From contig VYZB01000275.1 in assembly GCA_013397455.1 (NCBI GenBank), positions 62,001 through 126,000 on the forward strand: 64,000 bases of DNA, read 5' to 3'. Position numbers and translations under genes: made by a program. This document shows, piece by piece, positions 35,511 to 49,000 of this stretch (within the stretch, counting starts at the first letter, position 1; every line of letters begins with the position of its first letter). The notes under the pieces are model-generated. The model worked only from the letters and a program-made list of their open reading frames with translations. It ran no database searches and had not been told where the DNA came from. The DNA comes from Crotophaga sulcirostris (Eukaryota; Chordata; Aves; Cuculiformes; Crotophagidae).

Positions 35511-38500
35511 GTCACTTTACAGATTGTGAGAGTGTGGTGCAAGCAAGGTGCCTGAAAAATCTACTTCACTTTGAGCAAGGGAAAGGTACACATCACTGAT
35601 TTAAAAGGTCCTCTTGGAGTTTTCCCATTTACATCCATCAAATTAGATTAAACACTGAATTCTGAAAGAGATCTTGAAATTCCAAATAAGCTGTTATGGG
35701 TTCAGTTAAGAAAAATGTCAAGGTATCTACAACTAATTAACATCTGACTCTCTAGAAGCTCAATAGCCATTTAAATTAGCAGTCATTTGGTGATCCATTC
35801 TCACACAGCTAGGAAGCTAACTTAAAATTTTAACTTCTACATGAGATGTTTTCATGATTTCCCCCCAGCCTTGTATTTTTTTTATTATTATTATTTTATG
35901 AAAGTCCATATGTTAAAGCATACAGATTTTTGGACACGACTTTAATCTTTTGAAAGCCAAGTAAGAAACCTGAGAACACTTCAAAGGGTTAAAAGGAAGC
36001 TGGGACAAATCCCAAAAAGCTTTTTTCTGAGTGGTAAGTCTGGGCCTATTTTATAGCTGAGGGAAGAAAAATCTTACCTTGAAAATACTTGTTCTAATTG
36101 AACATGAGCTAAAGATATCTTTGGGCTAGCTCTTTATGTTTCCTGTCTTATCTTAACAGAGGATTATACACATTATCAAAATTGTACTAAAAAGTTTTCA
36201 TTGAAATGAGCATTGGACTTACTGATATCAGTTGCCTAACCTCCTTGAGTACCTGTTCACAACCAAAAGAAGGTCAGAAGCTCAGTATTGCTAAGCCAGG
36301 AGCTCAAACATTGACTAAAGATAAATGTGGCTTAAACATAACTTGTATGGGGCACTTTAGTTTGTCTTTTGACTTGTTGAAACCTCAGGAGCTCACATTT
36401 TCCAAGTTCTCCCTTTATCCCAGAGAGCCAAGAAGCTTAGTTCCTTTGAAATGAAAACTGAGAAGCAGCAGCTTATGTAAAAAGAGGATGAATTTCATGA
36501 CGTTCAGGATGAACTCTTGAGATATGACGATGTTGTGATCTGGACCTTTGTGAGTACAACCACAGAAGAATGGTCTTGTCTCCTTTATCTCAGAAGAAGG
36601 GCTGAAGTTCTCTGAGAGAAGATAGTGTCACAAAATAACAAAGAAGCCTTCAAAGATGATTCTCTCACCTCCATGGAAACTTCTGCACTCCTTCAAAGGG
36701 AAGTTTTGTGCTGTTTCTCTAACACCAGGCCTTTAACAAATGCTGCATTGAAGGTGATTCTGACAGAAATGTACAAACTTATAATTTTAACAAAAAGAAG
36801 TGGTATCTTCAGAACCAAATAAAAAGTTAAAAAGTCCCCAAATGACTGCCCCAATACTAGCCAATATATGAATGCAAATTTAAATTTGTGCATCTTCCTA
36901 TCTCTTACATATTTGTTTTACTTGGATATTCCAGTGGTCTGAAGCCCATGATTATGAAAGCTAGCTGAAATTTCTATATCAAGTTATATCTTGTAGTCAA
37001 AAATTTACATTGTTTTGTGAATAATTTGTTTTTGCTTACTGATGAAAAACATTATTTTTCCTATTTATTTATGAAAACGCGATAAAACTTTTGAAAAATG
37101 TGAACTTTGTAAAATTTTCCCTATCCAGATTTTTCCTAATTTTGAGGGAGAAAAAGTAAGAAAACATAAAAGGGGAAAGAACAAATGACTGGAGGAAGGG
37201 GAGGAATTAGAAAACTGTGCTGAAAACTCCATAATATACTGAGCCTATTTCATTCTATCTTTGTCCCTCCCTTTTCAGTCTTTTTTTCTCTCTAGTCATA
37301 GCTGAGGCCCAAATTATAGATCATTTATATTGTATTAATATTCACCATTCCTTCTTTTGACAAAACACTGATAAAAGTTGTTTGCTGAAGAAATGCATTA
37401 ATATTAATAAGTGAATAATGAGTTCACTTAAGACTTTCATTATCTGTACATTCATAAGTTTGAAAGATGAATATGATAGCTGAGCAAAAAATATTGCTAA
37501 TTATGTTCTCAGCTTAATGACCAAAACAGCACAGCTTTTTCTAAAGGTGCACGAAAAGCAGAAATCAAAATACCAGACTTGAACTTAAGAGTGGAGCTGA
37601 AATCCAATCTCAGACTCATTGCTTAGCTCTAGCTTTTACTCTTCAACATGCCATAACTTTCTAAATATTTGTTGAAAGAGCTCTTGGGAGTTCTTCTGTT
37701 TGTTGCAAAAGACTGGCCGCACTTATTCCAGTAAGGGAAAACATTGCCCTCACTGTAAACAAAAAGCAGCTGGACTGTGCTGATGAGCTCCAGTGAGAGC
37801 ACAGTTTATGCGCGTTTTGCTGTAGGAAGGCATTTGTGTATTGTCTGCTTCTCCAGCAGAGTTTTGTTTTATCTTGGAGCCAGTACTCTCTGCACCAAGA
37901 TGAATGCAAATAGTCTTCCCATGAGCTCTTGCAAAAAAGTGATTGCAGCACAAACCAAAACAGACACCAACTTACTAAGCTGTCCTAAAATTACCCTGAG
38001 AACCAGTTGAGGACTGAAGAACAACTGGACTGGGCAAGCGATGACCACTGAGGACTGAGATAACTCCCTTGCTGGAGTCTGGAACTGTTTGTTTCCAGGA
38101 GAGCAAAGTCCACCCTATGAAAATTTTCTTCTCATCGCTTTCATGCTTTGGAAACTGAATTATACGCTATTTTGCAAGAAGAAAGAAACAAAACCAAACC
38201 AAAAGCTTCCAAAAAGCAGTTTTACTGTACATTTGAGGACAAAAATAATAAAACCAACTCAGTCATTAGTGCCCAGTAAAGTCAGGAAGATAATTCTCTT
38301 TGATGTTTTGACTGAGTCTATTAGGTCCTCTTCATTATAAAACTTCCTGTATTGTTCACAGTGGGAAACATGATTACAGAGTAACTTGTCTGTCAGGTTT
38401 GTTCTTGTTTAGCAGCATGAAGATCAAATTTTTAAATTAATGTAGGAGCTAGAACAGTTGAAATGGCTGAATGATGCTTTGCCTATTACAAGTTTATGCC

Positions 38501-39364
38501 TGTGGAACATAAATTTTGATGTATTTTTGCTTTATTTGTATGTATCTAATTGTCAAATCAGCTGGAAACTTGAATTAGTCAAACTCAGGTCTGACTTATT
38601 CTTTTAAAAGATCTATCCATCGTCTGTAGAAGGAGATTTGTACAATTACTACAGTAACTTGCATATCTTGGTTAAATGCCAAAAGATTGGTGAGATGAAT
38701 CTGTAAATCTATGTCTATGCTAACTAATAATCTGAAGTGATGAATTTATATATTTTCTAAGAACTCCTTTTAATATCCTTTCTATGTTACAGACAGATTT
38801 TTCCCAGTGGGCCACATGACTACTCCAGAGGGTTAGTGCTATCACCAAATAGTCCATTGACCGCTAGGAAGATTATTTTCTGATTTCTGGCTTAAGTGAA
38901 ATGTTCTCATTTAAGCACTCTGAATGCCTTCCAGCATGATCACTTGTTACCTAAAACAGGCAAGTTTAAGGTATTTTGTTTTATAGGATTATTTTCACCT
39001 TTTCTTTTCTGAGCTGGAGCTAATATGAAAGAATTTCAAGATGAAGGCACTTATATTTCAAGACACAAAACAAAGAGATATTACAACGGCATATGTGAGC
39101 TACATTTACCCTGAAGCATTTACCATAAAGTCCAGTTTATTTTTTATTACATCATTCTGACAGCTGTGAAAAGGAAAAGTGAACATATTGGGATTGTCAC
39201 TGGGAACTACCATTTGCGTCTTTTGATGCATGTGGGAGAGGGAGCATTAGGAAAAGTATCAGCATCTGTGTACTCACACAGGCACGTAGACCTAGAGAGC
39301 TCCCTTAGTTGCATTTCATTTCAAAGGCAAGACAAAACAGTTAAACCAACTGCTGGGTTTTTGA
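35511..39364. other. Gene-free spacer
   Basis: AT-rich sequence with a short (TTA)n run near 35879-35893. Paired minus and plus frames at 37661-38010 overlap each other and show no family features. No transposon was recognised. Confidence 0.5.
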
Positions 39365-39791
39365 CAGGGAAAGGAGGGAGGGAGTGAGGTCAGGAAGAAG
39401 GAAAAGAAGGAGGAATGGATAGAGGCTGAAAGAGAGTGAGGGAAGGAGGAAAGAAAGTAGGCAAGCAGGCAGGTAAGTGTGCAGGAAGCAGACACAAATA
39501 GAGAAAAAAAACCATAATAAAAATGACGAGTGAAAGAAAAACATAGACTGAAAGAAAGAAAAGAAAGAAGAAGAAGGAAATCAAAAGCAAAAGTGAGAAA
39601 GAAAGGGTGAGAAAGAGGAAGACAGACAAGATAGAAAGACAAGAAAAAGATATATGCAAAAAGGCAAGAAGAAAGACAGAAAGACAAATAATCAATCAGA
39701 CAGGAAGGAGGGAAGGAAGGAAGGAAGGAAGGAAGGAAGGAAGGAAGGAAGGAAGGAAGGAAGGAAGGAAGGAAGGAAGGAAGGAAGGAAG
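39365..39791 (+). repeat. Long purine-rich tract with (GGAA)n microsatellite core
   Basis: About 430 bases, overwhelmingly A and G on the + strand. The right end (about 39703-39791) is a nearly pure run of GGAA, about 20 units. To its left lie degraded motifs of the same kind (GAAA, GACA, GGCA, GAAGAA), as if an older array decayed while the right end stayed active. The 123-codon minus-strand frame across it (39316-39687, rich in F, L and S) is a composition artefact. GGAA is the core of ETS-factor binding sites and such purine strands can form triplex DNA, but neither role is shown here. Confidence 0.95.
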
Positions 39792-41815
39792 TTCAAAGGC
39801 TGAGTTTTTTCTACATATTTGTCTTCTACAGTTTTGCCTGAGGTGCACACAGGTATGTTTGATGTGCAGACACAATTTAAAATGACCTTCTACAAATGCC
39901 CTGGTGCACAAAACAGGAAAAAATCGTCACTTTAAATGTCTGCAAAAGATCATTATGCTTTCCCCAGTCTCTGCAGAGCATCTTTAAGGAAAAGCATGGC
40001 AAATAATGTTTCAATTTTCTATTGCCACCTATGAGTGAAAATATAGAACTGCAAATTATTCTTCCATGCACAATAAAGCAAAGGTAGGTGATGGGTGTGG
40101 TTCAATTACTTGAAGACATTTATATTTGTATTCGAGGTGAAACCAACTACGAACTTTCATCTCTGAAGGAGATACATCAGTTTTTAGCACATGTAGGTTT
40201 TATTTATTTATTTGTTTTTACTTGTGTCATAAATTTTGAGACTTATTTCAGTAGTTGTACTGTTCTGCCCTAACTGAAGCCCAAATGTGGGTGTGATATA
40301 GTGAAAAATAGAGACAAGCTTGTGTTTCGGATGGTGCATTCTCTATAGAAATAAGGTGAATCTCAGACTCCTGTACCTACACTGTATTTCCAGATTATAA
40401 AGTCTAAGATATAGGTAGAGATGTAATGGTGACTGATGCAAGAGGGGAGGAGGAAATAGGAGGCAAAGCCAGATGGAGGTTTTCTAAAATTCAGACGAAT
40501 GCTGAAAGTGGGATAGATCAGAAAATCTGACTGAATGTACAATAAGATCTAGAGTATTCGAATAATGAAGATAAGAGAGGACTGGAGATGGGAGAGGATG
40601 TGCAGGATGACAGGATCGAGAAGGAAATGGATATGTCTACTTAAAAGTACACAGTTCATAAGGTCACAGGGCAGAAAGAAGTCAATTCTGTGAGATGGCA
40701 GCAGCAGAAATAGAGGAAGAGTAAGGAAAATTGAAGAAGAGGCAGGATGTCTCGAGACACTACTTGAGATTCCAGGAAACCTGGATATCATATTTAGCTG
40801 AACCACAAACTTCCTATGTGATTGAAAAAAAAAGACAAAAATACTAAAAAAAGACAAAAAATATGTAAAATAACTATGGGACAAATGAATGGGAAAAGTC
40901 CTGGTGGGATTCATTAAATGAATGAAACATTTCAGCAGAGACATCTTTGAACTGGTCTCCCCAAGCATCTGAATGGTCATTGAGGAAAAGTACATGCAGG
41001 GTGTGAGTCATCCGCGAACATTTGGTCTGATGAACTGCATTTGAAAAGGGTCTATTTTTCTCCATTGTCTATGAAGGGAATTAAGAGTGACTAGCTCACA
41101 TGGAGACTCTTCAGGCAGTTATTCAGCCACTTTCTTTTAAGAATGGAGAGAAATCAGCACTCCCAGTGTGTGATTCATTCCAGCTATCCCAAGCATTTGT
41201 CAAAATTGCCTTCTGGAATTGCCTTTTATTTCTTTATTTGAGGAAAAACTCAGTCTGTTATTCCTGAACGACTAACGGACTTTGATAACTTCCATGGCTA
41301 ACGTTAGGAGAGGTGAAACCTACTCATAAAATGGGAGTTCACAATGGATTCCTTCCTGCAGACCAGTTAGTTACCAAAGGTCTAGAAATCAGCAAGGCTG
41401 AGGGTTTGCACTGCAACGCTTCGTTCAGCCAGTCTGCTTTAGGTAGATTGTCATCTAACAAAGCTGTGAGTGCAGCTTTCAGGTGGATCCACCACATAGA
41501 AGCAATGCTATGGAGGTTCCTAAACAGTGTTTTTGCAGCTCTGGAGAAATCACTGGGGCTCCAGCTTACACTGTCCCTGTGCCCCAGTTCTTGGTGATAG
41601 GACAGCCTTATTTCAAAGTAAAAATTAACACATGGAGTTTGCTAGCTGGGAGGGAATAAGGTGCAGAAGTTGTAGCAGAAGTCATAAATAAAATGCCAGA
41701 GTGTAAAATTCTGAAGAGTTCATTGAAGGACCTAGTGAAGTTGAAACTAGGTAGGCAGTAGCAGAGATTATGAAATGACTATAATAAAGTGTGCATTAAG
41801 CATATGGTGAATATA
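39792..41815. other. Gene-free spacer, purine-biased in its middle
   Basis: From about 40430 to 40760 the + strand remains A/G-biased, which produces a 148-codon minus-strand frame (40549-40995), the longest gap-free frame in the window. Its product is rich in F, L, S and I with no recognisable domain, so I do not call it a gene. A GTGATTCATT-anchored segment at 41090-41240 may belong to a dispersed repeat (see findings). Confidence 0.5.
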
Positions 41816-42194
41816 TTGAGGGAGCTGGGGTTGTTTAGCCTGGAGAAGAGGAAGCTCAGGGGTGACCTTAATTGCTCTCTACAACCACCTAAAAGGAGGT
41901 TGTAGTCAGGCAGAGGTTGGTCTCTTCTCTCAGATGACCAGTGACAAGAGGACATGGACTCAAGCTTCATCAGGGGAGGTTTAGGCTTGGTATTAGGAAA
42001 AAATTCTTCACTGGAAGGGTGACAGGCCATTGGAATGCGCTGCCCAGGGAGGTGGTAGAGTCATCAACCCTGGAGGTGTTTAAGGGGAGATCAGTGCCAT
42101 GGTTTAGATGATGAGTTGGTGTTAGTGTTGGGTTATAGGTTGGACTCAATGATCTCAAAGGTCCTTTCCAACCTTGTAATACTGTGATACTGTG
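41816..42194 (+). mobile_element. CR1 LINE, 5'-truncated, young subfamily, plus orientation
   Basis: About 380 bases, the only plus-strand member of the ATACTGTG group. It starts in the ORF2 region encoding [18 protein letters not shown]. It passes through words matching ALPREVV and LEVFK-type codons (CGCTGCCCAGGGAGGTGG on +) and the stop codon after the GCCATGGTTTAG word, and ends with TAATACTGTGATACTGTG. An extra base near GACCTTAATTGC shifts the frame and stops follow, so it is dead. It covers the same segment as the minus-strand copy at 45681-46067, forming an inverted pair 3.5 kb apart. Confidence 0.92.
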
Positions 42195-42500
42195 AATTCT
42201 GAAGCAGGTCTTTCTATGCTTGTGCTGGTATGTGCTGTGGATTGTCTGCGTGTTCTTCAGCAGGGCACAGAAAATCTTGTGAATGTTGGACACTTTTTGT
42301 TTTGGAGCCTTTTTTTAAAGAAATTATTATTTATACTCATTACCATTAAGGATACAGAGAAAGCTTTCATAAGGCAAAAAGAGCCTTTTTATTAGGTCCA
42401 AGAGGAATGGACACATAGTTTGGGTTTGCTTTTTTTTTGCTTGGCATTATTGGAATGGAGATTTAGAATATGAATATTATATTACTTGATTTATATTAAA
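42195..42500. other. Spacer between two CR1 copies
   Basis: About 300 bases of AT-rich sequence with no recognised feature. Confidence 0.5.
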
Positions 42501-42763
42501 GGAATCACAGAATGGTTGAGGTTAGAAGACATATTTGGAGGACAAGCTTTTTGCTCAAGCACAGCAACCCATACGCCATTGCCCAGGACCATGTCTAGAT
42601 GACTTTTGGATAACTCTAAGGTGGGAGACTCCATGGCCTCATTGGGTAATCTTTTTCAATACTCAGCAATATGTCAAAAAAACCCATGTTTCCTTATGTC
42701 CAGAGAGAACTTCCTTTTCTTCTGGTTTTATGCCTAGTGCCTCTGGTCCTGTCACCAAATGAC
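42501..42763 (-). mobile_element. CR1 LINE, old diverged subfamily
   Basis: Minus-strand CR1 of a subfamily distinct from the others. The + strand begins GGAATCACAGAATGGTTGAG and keeps the order TTGCTCAAGCACAGCAACCC, TTGCCCAGGACCATGTC, AGACTCCATGGCCTCATTGG and CTCTGGTCCTGTCACC. I associate this arrangement with older CR1 subfamilies that lack the GATCATCGAGTCC word of the young copies. It is heavily diverged, and its far end beyond 42763 is uncertain. Confidence 0.75.
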
Positions 42764-45680
42764 AAGCACATTCTCTGAAACAAATACACTTCTTGACATA
42801 GTTGTTTTCTTTACACAGTATATATACCAGCTATCTAAAAACTTTCCCTTTCTTATAGTATGTGTTTCATATGAACATAATATTTATCACAAACCAAACA
42901 TATATTCCCAAAATATTAGGGAAAAGTGTATTTTTGAAAGCCTGGATGGAGCATATGAAATATTGATCATTACATATTTATTTTAGTAGCATTGCTGGTA
43001 AATGTTTTAATCAAAGAATTTCACAAAACAATCAGAAGAGATGAAGAAGTAAAGCTTTTTTCAGTGATTTTTTTATCCCTGTTTTAATGATACCTAACTC
43101 TTCTATTCTTCTGTGAAAGATATTCATCAGAATATAAAAGCCTGAAGAAGTGAACAATAGAAGAAAGCCTGGTGCATTCTCAAGGTGCTCATTTTTAAAT
43201 GCTGTAGCAATATTTTTAGGACCTGAACTAAAGCAAATCATTTAAACATCAGAGTTTCAGTTTTAATCACTTGCTTATCAGTGCAGATGTTTAGGAATTC
43301 AGTATATCAGCTTGAGAGAATTTTCAGAGACTCATGCTCTGTGAGAAAATCTCTTAATTTGCCGTATTATACAATCAAGAACTTATATTTCCAGCAGGAT
43401 TTTTGCTACTGAAAAAAAAAATTGTTACTTAAAACAAATTTCTTTTGGCATCAGATGTACTGTTAAAAAGGTACATTTAAAACTTGTGCAAGACTCAGAG
43501 TACTGCTACTGTACTGAAAATATAATGGAATCTATTTTAATTTGAATGAAAGGATATCAAAGATCTAATAAAAGACTTTGACAGGTTGCCCAGAAAGCAA
43601 AGAAAATTTAACTATGCAGATCCTACAGGCAAAAAAAATGTTCAATACACTTCAGTTCAGCAAATATGGCTTTACCACTAATCCAGGTAAAATACAGGCA
43701 ATATTTTAAATGATTAATCTACAGCCTAAAGTGGTTGTCCTGAGAATTTTGAGGACAAAATAAAATATAGAAAAATTCACTCAAGGCAAATGTGATGTCA
43801 ATAAAACCTTCAGAGAAGAACTGGAAATTTACATGACCTTGCATCAAAAGGACAACTTTTAGTTATATGAATATCTAAAATTTCTCTGACTACTCATAAT
43901 ACTTTTGAATTTTTCTATCTGTATACAGTGTTAGAGTGAATATGTGCTGTATGCAGTATTTGCTGTGAATTGTATTTAAATCTTAAGCCCTGATTTAACA
44001 AACCAATCAAAATAAAGGACCTGAAACTCACATTGAAAAGGAAAATTGTGTTTCTGTGCTTAGCTTGGTAACAAAAATACCCCCAAAAGTATAAAGAGGA
44101 AAATGGGCTTAGAAACTGGACGCAAATCACTCAAAAAGTTGTTTTAAGTAATTTAGAGCTGGGTAGTCAGTGGGTACTAAATGGTTGAATTGACTAGCCA
44201 AGCTGAGGGTCAGCTTGCAGTCTTTAGAGTTGATTAGAATTAAATATAAAATTATGATCAAGCTGAGAACTCATGGTGCCAAGGATAAATCACCAAAATC
44301 ATTAGACTTCCATTTTAATAATGACACAGGCTGAGATTTTCAGAGGTGGTTACATGGCTACAGCAGCATATTCCTGTTAGCTAAAATCTTCAAAAGCCCT
44401 GCAACTCATGTCTCACAGGAAAATGCTTATGTCCCTAATTTTCCCCTAAACAAAAAATGATACAAAAAGGTCTATATTTTTTCATTGATAGAACCTAGTC
44501 TCTTAGAAACTTTAGGTTCATTTGAAATAAAACTTCCAACTCTCAGCTAATAATAGTTTAATGATATGATGTTAGTGATGCTCATGAGGCTCAAAACTTG
44601 GTTTATTACTCCAACACACCCAGCTGCAGGAGTCCTCTTATGCAAGGATCAATTTTTAATCCTTAAAGTTAGCTTGTGATCCAGAAAAAAAAGTCTAAAA
44701 ACATAAACCAAAGCACTGGATCTCATCTTCTAAGAAGAGTATAGATTTACCATTTGTTAGAGTCTGAGGTTATCAATACTGAGCTCCTTTTATGCTCAAA
44801 TAGAAAACCAGAGGTTGTTCTTACAGTGAAGACCGAGGAGATCAGCATTACTGTGTCAATAAGCAATAGGGAGCGAAACAAATAGGGTGCCTGTATGCTA
44901 TAAATACCTTGAAATCAGCAGAAATGTCATTCCAAAAAAAGGAAGACCCAGTTTTGCACAACTGAAATAAACAATTTTACATGAATAACCCAAAGGGAAA
45001 GATGGGTTACAAAACCATCTTTCGCTGCTTCTTTCTCTTGGCTTTTCAGCTGGTTGGTGTTTTCTGTTTTTTCTCTCTTAGTCCTGACTCAGTAAGGCAA
45101 CTTGCTTATTAGGTAAACAGCCTTCAGAGCAGCTAGTCTGAGGAATTCAGATCCATTAGGTTAAAATATGGAGCAAGAAACTCTTGAGAACCAATGATAA
45201 GAAATCTAAGAATATAAATGAACGAATACATTTCCTGATTTAAATATGTTATTGTTATTAGCATCATTATTCATCTTCCAGTAGCTTCAGAACAAACGTC
45301 TCGCTGCAGTAAACTTTCATAGGCATAAACATTCATTCTGCCCTAAATAATTCCCAGTGTAACTGAATGCTAGTAATATAAAACACTTACCAGGAAATGA
45401 GACTGACTCATGGAGACAGTACACTCACTATGTGACAGGTGGGTTCCAACGTATTTTTTAAGTTGGAAAAATGTTCTTTGTGTTGATTTTGGGTTTTCTT
45501 GAAGACTGTTTTTTAACATACTCCCCTGCAGTGATGGTTGCGAGAAATCTTCTCTTTTCTCTACTCAGCATTCAGCTTAACAATTCTGTTTCACAACAGT
45601 CTTCAAAGTTTTTTGTATAAGAGGAGGAAAGGTCTGTGGACCCTCTTAATTCCCCTGCAACGGCCCCGTGTTGCTGCACA
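42764..45680. other. Gene-free spacer
   Basis: AT-rich, with no recognised exon, RNA gene or transposon. Frames are under 80 codons. Confidence 0.5.
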
Positions 45681-46067
45681 ACAGTATCACAGTATCACAG
45701 TATTACAAGGTTGGAAAGAACCTCTGAGATCATCGAGTCCAACCTAGAACCCAACACCAACACCAACTCATCATCTAAACCATGGCACTGAGTGTCTCAT
45801 CCAATCTCCTCTTAAACACCTCCAGGGTTGGTGACTCCACCACCTCCCTGGGCAGTGCATTCCCATGGCCGATCACCCTTTCAGTGAAGAACTTTTTCCT
45901 AACATCAAGTCTAAACTTTCCCTGACGAAGCTTGAGTCCATGTCCTCTGGTTGTGTCACTGGTCACCTGAGAGAAGAGACCAACCCCTGCCTGACTACAA
46001 CCTCCTTTTAGGTAGTTGTAGAGAACAATAAGGTCACCCCTGAGACTCCTGTTTTTCAGGCTAAACA
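45681..46067 (-). mobile_element. CR1 LINE, 5'-truncated, young subfamily, open ORF2 end
   Basis: About 387 bases in minus orientation with three tail units on +. The ORF2 C-terminal frame is still open from the 5' truncation to the stop at 45775. It reads [24 protein letters not shown] residues, then [35 protein letters not shown] and a final SAMV. The lack of frame damage and the close match to other copies mark it as one of the youngest insertions here. It encodes only about 100 C-terminal residues with no RT or endonuclease catalytic part. Confidence 0.93.
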
Positions 46068-49000
46068 TGTGAGATGGGAGCAACATCAGGACAGTGGTGC
46101 CCTGCAGCAGCCAAATGAAGCTTCCCCAGTTCTACCACTCAGCCCTTGTCCCACATCATCCTTCTTTACCATAGCTTAGAGAAGGAATCTACTGTCTTTG
46201 TGACTCAAAGTTAACACATTTTTTTTTTTGTCCAAGGCCTACAAAGCATGCTGGAAAGAGAAAACATTTCAAAACATGCCTGGAGCATCACTTTAGAAAC
46301 AAGCAGACGCGAAATATCCCTGTGAGGCAGAACAATGCTATTATACTAATTTCACAGATGGATAAACCTGAACGCAGTAAGGTAAAGAGCTAGATCCTGT
46401 TTGGTGCTCTGCTTTTATATTTTAGGGGATTAAGCAGTACAGAGAGCCTTTTTCCCCTAGCAGGGAAGCTGAGAGAAAATCTATGCAACGAAATACAACA
46501 GGAGTGCAGCTGTTAATGCATTTACTCATGCAACACATCCACAGCAGAACGTGTTTTGCCAGCTAGAGGGCATGCTCATCTTTTCTGCTGACCTGCACAG
46601 GTAATGAGGACTCCAAAGCACATTCTCCCAACAGGCACGCTTATTCTCTTCTAAATAGCAGTAAAACAAGACCCATCTGCTCCATAACACCTCTTCTTCC
46701 ACCTTCTCCAATCTGGCGTAAGTCCAAAGCAGATGTTGCCTCTGCTCTGCTCCTTTCACCCTCACCTCAACTAGCAGAGCAGGATTTGCCCAGAATAACC
46801 TTTCTCAAGCACACAGAGAACACCCAGATGTCCTCACGGCCATGCTCAGATCTCTACCTAGACCCTCCCCTGAATATTAATGCATATTCCCTGGAAGAGA
46901 TTGCACTTTGGCAGGCTGAAGGATCTTTTTCATCTGCTAGGCAAGAGGCTTCCTGCGTTTGATATCACTTTTTCACTTTGCATGTGGAATTTTTAATTGT
47001 CTAGTTGAGAAAAGGTGGCAGCTGACAGTTTTTTTTGTTCAGACTCACAGAGCTGATAATGCTCTGTCCATGAAACTGGGGCTGTTAATGATTCATGAGC
47101 TGATATTTCCTCACACTCGATTGTGCACAGTATACTTCATAATTTAAGTTTGTCATTTTCATTTTTCAGAGGGGAAAAAAGAAACAAACCCTCTCTTTTT
47201 TCATGGTAGACTTCTCTATAAGTGTGTAATTACATCTTGATGTTCCCTGTGATTTGTGCCTTGTTCAGTCCACTGAAAGCCTCTTTTACTACATTTTCAT
47301 AAAATATTTTCTTCCTTAGGAAAAAAAAAAAAGTCAATTTTTCCATGTGACATAGTGTGGGGGTACTGTTTTCTTATGTATGAGTATTTTACATGCATAT
47401 AGGATGCTTCAAAGAGCTTTTATATCACAGAGATATTTTGGCCATTACTAACCTGACAATTATTTCAAGAGGAAGGGATGTGTAATTCCTGCAAGTGATT
47501 GTGACTTCTCTGTATGGAAGCATCTCCTTGTCCATCTCAGGTCTGCACAGCAGAGATGGTAGGAGTCTACTAGAAGGAAACTTTCACATCTGACAAAGCT
47601 TTAATAATTAGACTTTCAATGTAAATGTAAGGGCGGTTTGCCAAGTCATAGAGGAATGAACTATTCCAAACCATGCATCACACAACTGCCATGGCTTTGG
47701 CTAGGTGAATTAAGCAGCTGAAAGATGAAGTACTTCCAGTACCTCAGCAGACTTTGAAGACTTATTTTAGCATACACTGTTGCTAACACAGAATATTTTT
47801 TCTTAGTATAGCAGACTTAAACATAAAAAATGAACTGTTGGCTTTAGGTCTTCCCATTTTTTAGATGGCAGTGAAGTCCTATTCTCTATAATTACATTGT
47901 AGAGAACTGCACCAAGAATCATCTTAAGGAATATATTATCTAAGCAAACTATGAGACAATCACTATTAGAAGAGTAACTAATTTGATCAAAATGGTCAGA
48001 TTAACCTTTTTATTCCATAAGTATAGAATAGAAACAAGGAAAGGCTCAGAGTCTATCTGTGGTTTGTAGCTCAATGTATCAGGAAAACAGACACAAAAGG
48101 TGATTTCTGGAGTCAAAGTAATGAATGTCAAAGCTATGTCATAAAAAACTTTAGTTTGCATTGTCGTCTATGGCATCCTATACAGTAAATACAGATAGTT
48201 TACTCTGTATAAGGATGTAGCAAAGCTTAGAGACAAGACTGTTTGCAATCACTTTATAGCACATGTGCTGGACTTTCCATTCCTCCCTAGAGTTCAGGCA
48301 CTTTGCATGGTAAAGAAGGAGATATTTTTCTCAGTGGCTTTAAACCAACCTTGCTACCTGCCAAAACGGGAAGTTTCAGTTCTCTTAAACTTAGAAAATC
48401 TCATACACACATTTTCCACTTCCTAAAGCACTTTTCCAGGCAGAGGGGCTATAAATTTGGGATAAAGCTGACTAAAGGAACAACTATGAAGTTAGCACAT
48501 AGTAAGGAGACTGAATTTTTAACATGATTGTTAAGAAATCTCTTTTAAGAGACAGGGAATTGAATTGTAACCCTTGATAATGAAATCATTTCTGTGTCAT
48601 AACCAATTACTGTCTCATGTGAAAGACATTCGTATAAGAAGGAGGCTAAAACACTTTTGTATGTGGATTTGGGTCAGCTATGTAGCACTTCCCTCCAGTT
48701 TCAGGAACCAAACAGGAAACTTCCTAGTTCTCACTCAAAATTACTTGTCAGAAGTCATCCAAACCCTGTGAGAACTTGTCCTCAGGCTTACACTAAATTC
48801 ATATTCAGTGTTTGCTTAGCCTCAGTGACCTTTCTCCATCTTCATGCCCTAAATAAGATACATTGAAAGAAAAAAATAATCAGTATGCTAAGATATGTTT
48901 CTTAGGCATGAACAATCTCTCCATGGTACATATACTAAAAGTCCTCTGAACATCGTTATTGCTAGCAAATCTGTACTAAATGCAGAACTGATGCTCCCTT

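Noticed and set aside
35692..35706. TGTTATGGGTTCAG, resembling the start of the LTR at 58 kb
   Set aside because: Similarity does not continue past about a dozen bases and no LTR end follows.
39316..39695. Overlapping F/L/S-rich minus-strand frames that look like a membrane protein
   Set aside because: They are translations of the polypyrimidine complement of a purine-rich microsatellite region.
40549..40995. 148-codon minus-strand open frame, the longest without N
   Set aside because: It arises from an A/G-biased + strand. The product is rich in F, L, S and I with no domain, no exon structure and no homology I recognise.
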